Assembly (NCBI GenBank): GCA_020048295.1
Contig: JAIFMT010000018.1
Location: forward strand, 1-8,926
Direction of reading: 5' to 3'
Source: Rhodoferax sp.
Lineage (GTDB): Bacteria > Pseudomonadota > Gammaproteobacteria > Burkholderiales > Burkholderiaceae
DNA length: 8,926 nt
The notes under the pieces are model-generated. The model was given only the letters and a program-made list of their open reading frames with translations, did no database searches and was not told the DNA's origin. The translations under genes and the position numbers were made by a program. Shown one piece after another: positions 1 to 6,515 of this stretch; within the stretch, counting starts at the first letter, position 1; every line of letters begins with the position of its first letter.

Positions 1-2540
1 GGCGGATGCGCAGCCGCCACCGCCTCCACACCGAGCTGGCCATTGGCCGCCAGGGTGACCAGCGCACCCTCGGCGGTCAGCAGTTCTTCGGCGACCTGCT
101 GGTTGATCAGGTTGTCTTCCACCACCAGCAGGCGCAACTGCTCCAGCCGATGCGTGGCGGTGCGCAACTGCTCGATGTGGCGGGCGTGCGCCAGGGTGTG
201 CAGCGGGTCGATCACGGCTTCGAGCAGCATCGATGCCGTGACCGGGCGCACCAGAAACCCGTTCACCAGTTCCCGCTCGCGCGGCGTGCGTTGCGCCAGT
301 GCTTCGCGGCCCAGGTTGCTGATCATCACGATCAGCGGTTGCACGCCCCCTTGTGCGGCACAACATTGGCGAATGGCGCGGGCGGTTTCCCAGCCATTGA
401 GCGGTGCCATCTGGCAATCGAGGTAAATCACATCGAACGGGAAAGTGCCGCTGTGGCATTGCGGCGCAATTTGGCCCAAGGCCTGCACGCTGTCGGCGCT
501 GACCTCACAGTGCCAACCCCAGGAAGTGACCATTTGCTGCGTCAGCGCGGCACCCAGCGGGTTGTCGTCGATCACCAGCGCGCGACGCTCGCCGGGCGGG
601 CTTGGCGGTGTTTCGACCAGATCGGCCGGCACCTGGGCGACGGCTTCCAGCCGCAAGCTGAAAACACAGGTGGTGCCGACGCCCGGCTGGCTGGTCAAGC
701 GCAGCGCGCCACCCATCAGCTGCACCAGTCGTTGGCTGATCGGCAGGCCCAGCCCGCTGCCGCCAAACTGGCGCGTGGTGGTGGCCTCGGCCTGCGAAAA
801 GCCGTCAAAAATGCGCTGCTGGGCTTCTGGCGCAATGCCAATGCCGCTGTCCTGCACGCGAAACTCAATGTCGGCCAGGCCGGCTTGCAGCGACTGCAAG
901 CGCAGCGCCAGCACCACCTGACCGGCTGGCGTGAACTTCACCGCATTGCTGCCCAGATTGATCAGCACCTGGCGCAGCCGCATTGCATCACCCCGCACCA
1001 CTTCGGGCAACGCCGGGTCAATGTCAAACAGCACGTCCACCGGTTTGCCCGCCACGCTGCTGGCCAGAATCACTGACAAATCGCGCAGCAGCCGGTCCAG
1101 CCGGAACGGGTGGCTGTCGAGCACCATCTTGCCGGCTTCCACCTTGGAGAAATCCAGCACATCGTTGATCAGCCCCAGCAGCGACTTGGCAGCGCTCTCG
1201 GCCTTGGTGGCGTAGTCAAGCTGCTGACCGTTCAGATCGGTTTTTTGCAGCAGCGCCAGCATGCCCAGAATGGCGTTCATCGGGGTGCGTATCTCGTGGC
1301 TCATGTTGGCCAGAAATTGCCCTTTGGCGTTCGCCGCCGCCTGCGCTGCCTCGGTGGCGTTGACCAGATCGGTGATGTCAATGCGAAAGCCCACGGTGTA
1401 GCCGTCGCCCATCTTGCGCTCCACGGCGCGTACCACGCGACCGTTGTCCATCCGCTGGATGCGGGTCTGGTTGCCAGAGCGAAAGGCCGCCAGCCGCTCG
1501 GCCACCCATTCTTCGACGCGGCCCACCGACTCCTTGTAAAAGCCAACGCTTGTGCCGTGGCGGATGATTTCCTCAAACGAAACCCCTGGCACGATCCATT
1601 GGCTCAGTTGCGGGTAAAGGCGGCGATATTTGTCGTTGCAATAGACCAGCCGTTCCTGGGCGTCATAGATTACAAATGCCTCGTCGATGGCCTCGATCGA
1701 GGCCAGCAGCAACTGCATGTTGCGTTGTGCTTCCAGCGTCACCTGCCGCTGCGCCGTGACATTGAGGTGGCTGACCACCGCGCCCCCGATGGCGCCACCG
1801 GTTGCCCCGGCAAACGGCGTGACTGACATGCGAAACCAGCGTTTTTCAGTGGGCGAGTCACACGGGTATTCCAGCTCGAAGCGGCTGCGTTCACCGCGCA
1901 ACACGGCACGAATGCCGTCATTGCTTTCGCTGTCTGGCCCGCTGGTGTTGCTGTCGGTACTGCAGGTGCCGATGTAACTCATGCCGACGGGATTTTGCAG
2001 CGCCGGGGTGGCACCGTTGTCGCGGGCAAAGGCGCGCCAGGCGGCGTTGACGGCGACGATGTTTCCCAGCGGGTCGAGCACGGCGATGTGCTCGGCCAGC
2101 GAATCCAGCACCGTCGTGGTGAAGTCCTGCTGCGCCTGCAATTGCTGCTGCGCTTGCACGCGCTGGGTGACATCATGAAAATCCACCACCACACGGGCCA
2201 GTGCGCCTGCTGCGTCAAACTGCGCAAAGGCACTTACCAGCATCCAGCGCACCGGTGCGGTCTGGTGGCTGCGGATACCCAGCACCAGGTCCTGGAGCGG
2301 CATGCCAGTGGCGATGACGCGATGCACCGGATAGTCTGGCGGTGCCATCACGCGGCCATCTTCGTGAATGAAATGCCACTGCGGGTCAATCGCCGCGCGG
2401 CCAAGCATCTGCGCTTCGGTCAGCCCGAGCAGCGCACAGGCGCACGGGTTACAAAACACAATCTGCGTGTCGGGTGCGTGCACCACCACGCCGGTTTGCA
2501 GCCGGTTCAAAAGCTCAAAATGCAACTGACTTGAATCCAT
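1..2540 (-). CDS. PAS-PAS-PAS hybrid sensor histidine kinase with receiver domains, C-terminus cut off by window edge
   Basis: My translation of the minus strand from ATG at 2540 stays open to the left edge (846 codons). An unknown signal is sensed by PAS domains and passed by phosphorelay to attached receivers. Domains: PAS about 5-124 (starts MDSSQLHFELL); short Gln-rich helix 126-138; PAS about 139-265; PAS_7-like about 276-393; HisKA with FLANMSHEIRTPMNAILG, phospho-acceptor His415; HATPase with N-box NLGSNAVKF (Asn532), G1 DSGIGI 564-569 and G2 GGSGLGL 593-599; REC1 with acidic pair D658/D659, acceptor D708 and S741; REC2 starting at VEDN 807-810, whose acceptor Asp lies outside the window. 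The usual REC lysine is Arg765. I see no membrane segment, so it is probably cytoplasmic. A BarA-like Hpt tail beyond the edge is possible but not seen. The in-frame stop at 2583-2585 limits the start; TTG 2570, GTG 2552 and TTG 2549 are alternatives. The output is unknown. Confidence 0.93.
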   Translation of the reverse strand, partial: MDSSQLHFELLNRLQTGVVVHAPDTQIVFCNPCACALLGLTEAQMLGRAAIDPQWHFIHEDGRVMAPPDYPVHRVIATGMPLQDLVLGIRSHQTAPVRWMLVSAFAQFDAAGALARVVVDFHDVTQRVQAQQQLQAQQDFTTTVLDSLAEHIAVLDPLGNIVAVNAAWRAFARDNGATPALQNPVGMSYIGTCSTDSNTSGPDSESNDGIRAVLRGERSRFELEYPCDSPTEKRWFRMSVTPFAGATGGAIGGAVVSHLNVTAQRQVTLEAQRNMQLLLASIEAIDEAFVIYDAQERLVYCNDKYRRLYPQLSQWIVPGVSFEEIIRHGTSVGFYKESVGRVEEWVAERLAAFRSGNQTRIQRMDNGRVVRAVERKMGDGYTVGFRIDITDLVNATEAAQAAANAKGQFLANMSHEIRTPMNAILGMLALLQKTDLNGQQLDYATKAESAAKSLLGLINDVLDFSKVEAGKMVLDSHPFRLDRLLRDLSVILASSVAGKPVDVLFDIDPALPEVVRGDAMRLRQVLINLGSNAVKFTPAGQVVLALRLQSLQAGLADIEFRVQDSGIGIAPEAQQRIFDGFSQAEATTTRQFGGSGLGLPISQRLVQLMGGALRLTSQPGVGTTCVFSLRLEAVAQVPADLVETPPSPPGERRALVIDDNPLGAALTQQMVTSWGWHCEVSADSVQALGQIAPQCHSGTFPFDVIYLDCQMAPLNGWETARAIRQCCAAQGGVQPLIVMISNLGREALAQRTPRERELVNGFLVRPVTASMLLEAVIDPLHTLAHARHIEQLRTATHRLEQLRLLVVEDNLINQQVAEELLTAEGALVTLAANGQLGVEAVAAAHP

Positions 2541-2637
2541 GACGCACAACACCTGCCCCTCTGTGGCCAATCCGACATTCGGTCAATGGCTAAACTCCAT
2601 CCACTGTAATAGCAATTGACGAGGAGACTTGGCACGC
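2541..2637. promoter_or_regulatory. Divergent intergenic region between kinase and small acidic protein genes
   Basis: These 97 bases separate two genes transcribed away from each other, so both promoters should lie here or just inside the 5' ends. The middle part is less GC-rich than the flanking genes. I could not pick out convincing -35/-10 pairs for either direction. A clear Shine-Dalgarno sequence for the plus-strand gene is GAGGAG at 2621-2626. Confidence 0.4.
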
Positions 2638-3051
2638 ATGGGCAACGAGTACATTTTTTTTGATCCACCACTGGTCGAGCGTTTCGTCGCGTTTCTGGCA
2701 CAACTGGGCATTGCCGCTGACGTGCGTGCCGATGCCATGAGTGGCTGGGTGGTTCAGTTGCCGCACAAATTGCCCGATGCACTGGACGATCTGGTCGAAG
2801 CCGAAAACGAGCGCCTGATGGAGGAGCAGCGCGACTTGGTCAACGCCGCCGACGCCAGCGACGACTCCAACGAGGTCATGGGCATAGAGCTGGCGCTGGC
2901 GGACGGCGACAGCTGCTGGATACGCCTGCCCGCAGCGCTGGGACGACGCCTGAGCGAACACTTCAGCTTTGAAGAAATTCACCAGCTGGTGCACCTGGTG
3001 GCCGACCAGGCGCTGCACCCGTCGGCTGGCCCGATTTGCCGAAAGTTATAA
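2638..3051 (+). CDS. Small acidic protein of unknown function (137 aa)
   Basis: I do not recognise this family. The ATG at 2638 is preceded by GAGGAG (2621-2626) with 11 bases between. A TTG at 2629 is in frame but only 2 bases from that site, so ATG is preferred. The protein begins MGNEYIFFDPPLVERFVAFL, is rich in Asp and Glu (a helical stretch near residues 48-70 and an Asp/Ser-rich linker near 70-80), and ends with a His-containing helix (FSFEEIHQLVHLVADQ). There is no signal peptide or membrane segment, so it is probably cytoplasmic. The first half alternates predicted strand and helix (YIFF, VERFVAFLAQLGI, GWVVQL), which would fit a small ferredoxin-like fold; that is a guess. It stands alone: divergent from the kinase and convergent with the DUF3079 gene. 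High-GC third positions and the strong ribosome site support a real gene. Confidence 0.8.
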   Translation: MGNEYIFFDPPLVERFVAFLAQLGIAADVRADAMSGWVVQLPHKLPDALDDLVEAENERLMEEQRDLVNAADASDDSNEVMGIELALADGDSCWIRLPAALGRRLSEHFSFEEIHQLVHLVADQALHPSAGPICRKL

Positions 3052-3057
3052 GAGAAA

Positions 3058-3106
3058 TTGGCCTCTAGCGCTTATGTATCAAGCGATAGAAGCTATAAAA
3101 ATAAAA
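3058..3106 (+). repeat. AT-rich dispersed intergenic element, copy 1
   Basis: The element starts TTGGCCTCTAGCGCTTATG and continues through AGCTAT (3091-3096) into an A-rich tail. It aligns without gaps to the copy at 7320-7373: 17 of the first 19 bases match, and the AGCTAT block sits at the same offset. It contains a small hairpin, CGCTT (3069-3073) with AAGCG (3081-3085), and a second weak one, ATAG/CTAT (3086-3089/3093-3096). It fills nearly the whole gap between two convergent genes (stops at 3051 and 3108), where a bidirectional terminator or protein-binding role is possible. I recall similar strings between genes in Comamonadaceae genomes; that is memory, not a search. Confidence 0.7.
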
Positions 3107-3107
3107 G

Positions 3108-3335
3108 TTAATCGGGCAGGATGGGCGGCGCTGGCGTGGCTGCGCTGTGCGCCTCAGCCGACGCTTCCGGGTCGCTTTGACCCCAGCTCAGCCAGTCGTC
3201 GCCAAACAGCTCGCACGGATGTGGCGTGCGGTCCGAGCCATTGCCGCAGCGCATGTCGTCGGCCGGGCAATAGGCATCGCAGCCCCAGCAAATGCGCTGC
3301 GGGTTGCTGGGGTGTTCGGGAAACTTCTTGCTCAT
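3108..3335 (-). CDS. DUF3079 family small Cys-rich protein (75 aa)
   Basis: The N-terminal 48 residues match what I know of DUF3079: a start like MSKKFPEHP, then RICWGCDAYCPADDMRCGNG and an ELFGDDW block. Cysteines are at 16, 19, 23, 30 and 41. CxxCxxxC plus C30 would suit a zinc knuckle or iron-sulfur site, but the metal is an inference and the family's function is not known to me. After residue 50 the protein turns into a low-complexity Ala/Pro/Ser tail (ASAEAHSAATPAPPILPD), probably disordered. There is no export signal. Its ATG (3335-3333) overlaps the TGA stop (3334-3332) of the upstream c-di-GMP gene as ATGA, which implies one transcript and translational coupling. It converges on the acidic-protein gene, separated by the repeat element. 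Confidence 0.87.
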   Translation of the reverse strand: MSKKFPEHPSNPQRICWGCDAYCPADDMRCGNGSDRTPHPCELFGDDWLSWGQSDPEASAEAHSAATPAPPILPD

Positions 3336-6300
3336 AGCTCAGCAAAGCCGGAATTCGACCACAGCGCCTCGGGCTGTGGCTGGCGCAGCTGCAACAGCTG
3401 GCTCTGCAATTGGGCACTCAGCGTCCCCAGCGTCGCCAGCTCGGCATTGATATCCGCCGACGCATCGGCCTGCAGCCGCGCCAGCAACGCCCCAGCCTGC
3501 ATGTGAAGCGCGCGGTGAACGGCTTCAAGCTTGACAAAGCCCGCCTGCGCGCCAAAACGCTGACGCGTGGCCGCGCGTTCGAGCCACATGCCAAAGCGGC
3601 ACGGACAACATTTATCTGCAGCCTGCATGGGCGAACGTTCGCTGGCCTGGGCTTGCAACCGGTTGAGCCAGCCCAGGTGCTCCGCTTGCGCCAGCAGCAG
3701 CGGAATATCGCGCGGCCCGACCGCACGGCTGTTGGCCCAGGCCGCGGGCACGCGCCAATTGGCAAGCCAGTCGGGCACACTGCGGGCGGGCATTGGGCGG
3801 GCAATCACGTAGCCCTGGCCGAAGGAGCAGCCAAATTCGATCAGCGACACGCCATTGGCCTCGGTCTCAATGCCTTCGGCCAGTGCCCGGCGGTCAAAAT
3901 TGCGCGCCAGCGCCAGCACGCTGTTGACGATGGTGGCATCTTCGGCATCGGCCAGCATGCCGCGCACAAAGCTCTGGTCGATCTTCACCGTGCGCGCAGC
4001 GAGCTGTTTCAGGAAGGTCAGCGACGAGTAGCCGGTGCCAAAGTCATCCAGTGCGCATTCAATGCCCATGCCCTGCAGGCGGGCAATCAACGCCGACACA
4101 TGCGCCATGTTTTCGAGTGCGCCGGTTTCCAGAATTTCCAGTTCAAGTTGCTCGGCCCGCACCGTCGGGTAGTCCTTGAGCTGGTTTTGCAGCCGGTCGG
4201 CAAAGTCGGGGTCGTGCAACTGCATGGCATCAATGTTGACACTGACGCAGGTGCGCAGACCCTGCGCGTTCCAGCGCGCCAGTTGCGCCAGGGCGGCCTC
4301 AATCACCCAGTCGCCCAGCGTGATGGCCAACGGCTGGCGGTCCAGCAAGGAAATGAACAGGCCGGGCGCCAGCAGCCCGCGCTGTGGATGTTGCCAGCGA
4401 ATCAGCGCCTCGTAGCCAATCACCTCACCGCTGCTCAAATTGACCTTGGGTTGGTAGAACAGCACAAACTCGTTGTGCAGCAGCCCCTGGCGGATTTCGT
4501 CGAGGCGGGTAAAACGCTCGCGCGTGCTCTCGTCGGTGATCGGGTCAAACAGGTGCAGGCGGTTCTTGCCCGCCAGTTTGGCCAGGTACATGGCCTGGTC
4601 GGCCTGGCGCAGCAACTGTTCGGCATCAACGCGGTCGCCGGTGCGGTACAGCGCCACCCCCATGCTGGCGGTCACGCTCAGGCTCTGCCCCGCCAAGGTC
4701 AGCGGCTGCGCCACCACCTGTAGCATGTGCCTGGCCGCTGGCAGGTGGGCATCGGGTTGGGCCAGGCCCGGCAAAATCACGGCAAACTCGTCGCCACCGA
4801 TGTGCGCCAACTGCTGCTGTGGCTGCATGGCCGCCGCCAACCGCTGGCTGACTTGCAAAATCAGTTGGCTGCCGGCGTCGCGGCCCCGGCTTTCGTTGAT
4901 GTTGGCAAAGCCGTCGAGGTCAATATAAGCCACCGCCAGGTGCTGCGGTGCCTGGGTGGCAAGCATGGCGTGATTGAGCAGCTCGACAAACCGCTTGCGG
5001 TTGGGCAGTCCGGTCAGCGCGTCGTGATGGGTCACGTAGTCAATCTGTTCGCGGTGGGTTTTGTGCTCGCTGATGTCGATGCTGATGCCAGCCACCAGCA
5101 GCGGCTCGCCGCTGGCGCTGCGCTGCATCACGCGCCCCAGGCTGCGGCACCAGACCCAGTGACCATCGGCGTGGCGCATGCGCATTTCGCCTTCAAAATG
5201 CGGCAGTTCACCGTTGAGGTGGCGGGCCATCGACTGCTGCATGCCCGGCCGGTCTTCGGGGTGGATCCAGCCCACATAGCTTTCGTAGCTGCCCTGCTGG
5301 TTGCCGCTGATGCTGTGCCCCAGCATCAGCGCAGCGCGCTCGTTGTAGCGCACCAGGTTGGCCGCAATGTCCCACTCCCAGGTGCCTGCCTGTGCCGCAT
5401 CAACGGCGTTTTGCAGACGCAGGCGCTCGGCCTCCAGGGCGGCAGCGGCGGTATGGCGCTCGGTCACGTCGGTAAAAATGGCCAGCACGCTGGAGTGGCC
5501 ATCCAGCGCCACCGGTACCCGCTCGATGTTGGCAATGAACTGGCTGCCATCCTTGCGCAGCACCGGAATGGCCAGCGCGGCCTGAATTTGCCCGACCCGC
5601 ATTTTCTGGAAGTCGGCCATGACACGCGGCAAGGCCTCGGCCGGGTGGATATCGGCCGGGTCCATGCCCAGCAGCTCGTCCTGGCTGTAGCCGAGCATCT
5701 GGCAAAACCAGTGGTTGGAAAAAACAAAACGGTGGCTGTCCAGGTCGGCGGCAATCAGGCCGGCGGGCACGTTGTCGATGACCGCACGCAGGCGGCGTTC
5801 GGCCGCAGTCCACTGGGCCGCGTCACTGACAGAACCGTCAAGCAGACCGCGCCAGTGCAGCTCACTGCTTTGCAAGGCGGCCTCGACACGCTGGCGCGCC
5901 AGCTTTTCGTGCATCAGCTCCAGCGCCTGGCTTGAGAGCGTCTGGTACATGCCCAGTACGGTCTGAATCAGGGTGGCGGTGGCCCCTTGCATCTGCGACT
6001 CGGCGTGTGCACGCGCGTCAGCCACCGAGAGCCCCTCACGGATCGCCAGCACCGCCATCGCCATGCGCTTGTCGTTGTCGAGAATGTGGTAAGCCAGCCA
6101 CTGGATGAGGTAGGAAAACAGGTCATCAAGCACCACCTGAAACGCCCGGTTGCCAGACTGCAGTTCCACGATGTGGGCAAAAAACGCTTTGTGCGTCTGC
6201 ACATGGGTGGCAAACCAGGCATCGTCGGCCAGCGCGCCCTGCCAAATGCCCTCTTCGGTGCGAAAGTGGTAGTGGGCGTAATCGGCCAGTTCAGCCAGAA

Positions 6301-6442
6301 TCGCCAGGACTTCGGCCTCGGAGGCACCTTCGACGTGCTGCTGTGCCAGCCGGTTGATCAGGGCCACCAGTTTGCGGTGCTGCTCATCAATCTCGGCAAT
6401 GCCGGTTTCGAGATGTGGGCTCCAGGGAAAAACTTCAAACAT
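3332..6442 (-). CDS. Hemerythrin-PAS-PAS-GGDEF-EAL-CZB cyclic-di-GMP signalling protein (1036 aa)
   Basis: Cytoplasmic c-di-GMP enzyme with sensors at both ends. Residues 1-135 are bacteriohemerythrin with the full diiron set H22, H59, E63, H80, H84, H119, D124. A helical linker spans about 140-212. PAS1 is about 213-330, and PAS2 (PAS_3 type, GWIHPEDR) about 340-460. GGDEF is about 464-633, with the motif at 549-553. EAL is about 645-890, with EAL at 678-680, N736, E769, D799/D800, K820, E856 and Q876, so a phosphodiesterase is likely. The CZB-like tail is about 910-990 with H922, C948, H976 and H980, spaced like known CZB zinc sites. GGDEF lacks an RxxD I-site and has Ser525 where PleD has Asp344, so cyclase activity is doubtful. 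The ATG is forced: an in-frame stop lies at 6473-6475 and no other start codon lies between. No Shine-Dalgarno sequence is visible. The stop overlaps the DUF3079 start. Confidence 0.95.
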   Translation of the reverse strand: MFEVFPWSPHLETGIAEIDEQHRKLVALINRLAQQHVEGASEAEVLAILAELADYAHYHFRTEEGIWQGALADDAWFATHVQTHKAFFAHIVELQSGNRAFQVVLDDLFSYLIQWLAYHILDNDKRMAMAVLAIREGLSVADARAHAESQMQGATATLIQTVLGMYQTLSSQALELMHEKLARQRVEAALQSSELHWRGLLDGSVSDAAQWTAAERRLRAVIDNVPAGLIAADLDSHRFVFSNHWFCQMLGYSQDELLGMDPADIHPAEALPRVMADFQKMRVGQIQAALAIPVLRKDGSQFIANIERVPVALDGHSSVLAIFTDVTERHTAAAALEAERLRLQNAVDAAQAGTWEWDIAANLVRYNERAALMLGHSISGNQQGSYESYVGWIHPEDRPGMQQSMARHLNGELPHFEGEMRMRHADGHWVWCRSLGRVMQRSASGEPLLVAGISIDISEHKTHREQIDYVTHHDALTGLPNRKRFVELLNHAMLATQAPQHLAVAYIDLDGFANINESRGRDAGSQLILQVSQRLAAAMQPQQQLAHIGGDEFAVILPGLAQPDAHLPAARHMLQVVAQPLTLAGQSLSVTASMGVALYRTGDRVDAEQLLRQADQAMYLAKLAGKNRLHLFDPITDESTRERFTRLDEIRQGLLHNEFVLFYQPKVNLSSGEVIGYEALIRWQHPQRGLLAPGLFISLLDRQPLAITLGDWVIEAALAQLARWNAQGLRTCVSVNIDAMQLHDPDFADRLQNQLKDYPTVRAEQLELEILETGALENMAHVSALIARLQGMGIECALDDFGTGYSSLTFLKQLAARTVKIDQSFVRGMLADAEDATIVNSVLALARNFDRRALAEGIETEANGVSLIEFGCSFGQGYVIARPMPARSVPDWLANWRVPAAWANSRAVGPRDIPLLLAQAEHLGWLNRLQAQASERSPMQAADKCCPCRFGMWLERAATRQRFGAQAGFVKLEAVHRALHMQAGALLARLQADASADINAELATLGTLSAQLQSQLLQLRQPQPEALWSNSGFAEL

Positions 6443-6462
6443 GGTGGAGGTGGGTAGAACAA

Positions 6463-6501
6463 TGCGGCGCGCTCAAGGGCGTGATGGTAACTTGCGCCGC
6501 A
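6463..6501 (-). other. GC-rich stem-loop between permease and c-di-GMP genes
   Basis: TGCGGCG (6463-6469) pairs with CGCCGCA (6495-6501). After a 4-base bulge (6470-6473) CAAG (6474-6477) pairs with CTTG (6491-6494), leaving a 13-base loop. Read on the minus strand the hairpin is followed by TTGTTCT, a poor U-tract. It could be a weak terminator for the permease transcript or an attenuator in the leader of the c-di-GMP gene. An 11-bp interrupted stem in a 73-base gap is notable but could be chance in GC-rich DNA. Confidence 0.35.
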
Positions 6502-6515
6502 CCCGGGTCAGTCGC

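Noticed and set aside
6..1826. Plus-strand open frames of 356 and 238 codons opposite the histidine kinase
   Set aside because: The first uses the same triplets as the kinase on the opposite strand. The minus strand encodes a complete HisKA/HATPase/REC series, so these are shadows.
2629..2637. TTG start for the small acidic protein
   Set aside because: Only 2 bases separate it from GAGGAG, too close for initiation; the ATG at 2638 is better placed.
2590..3018. 142-codon minus-strand frame opposite the small acidic protein
   Set aside because: The plus frame has a strong GAGGAG site and balanced composition; the reverse frame has no ribosome site and mirrors the plus codons.
3052..3107. Rho-independent terminator for the acidic-protein gene
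   Set aside because: Stems are only 4-5 bp and the A/T-rich tail is not a clean U-tract in either direction; it is better described as a dispersed repeat.
3410..5935. Long plus-strand open frames (437 and 402 codons) opposite the c-di-GMP gene
   Set aside because: They are antisense to a gene with clear domains, have His/Gln/Arg-rich translations typical of reversed GC-rich codons, and show no recognisable motif or ribosome site.
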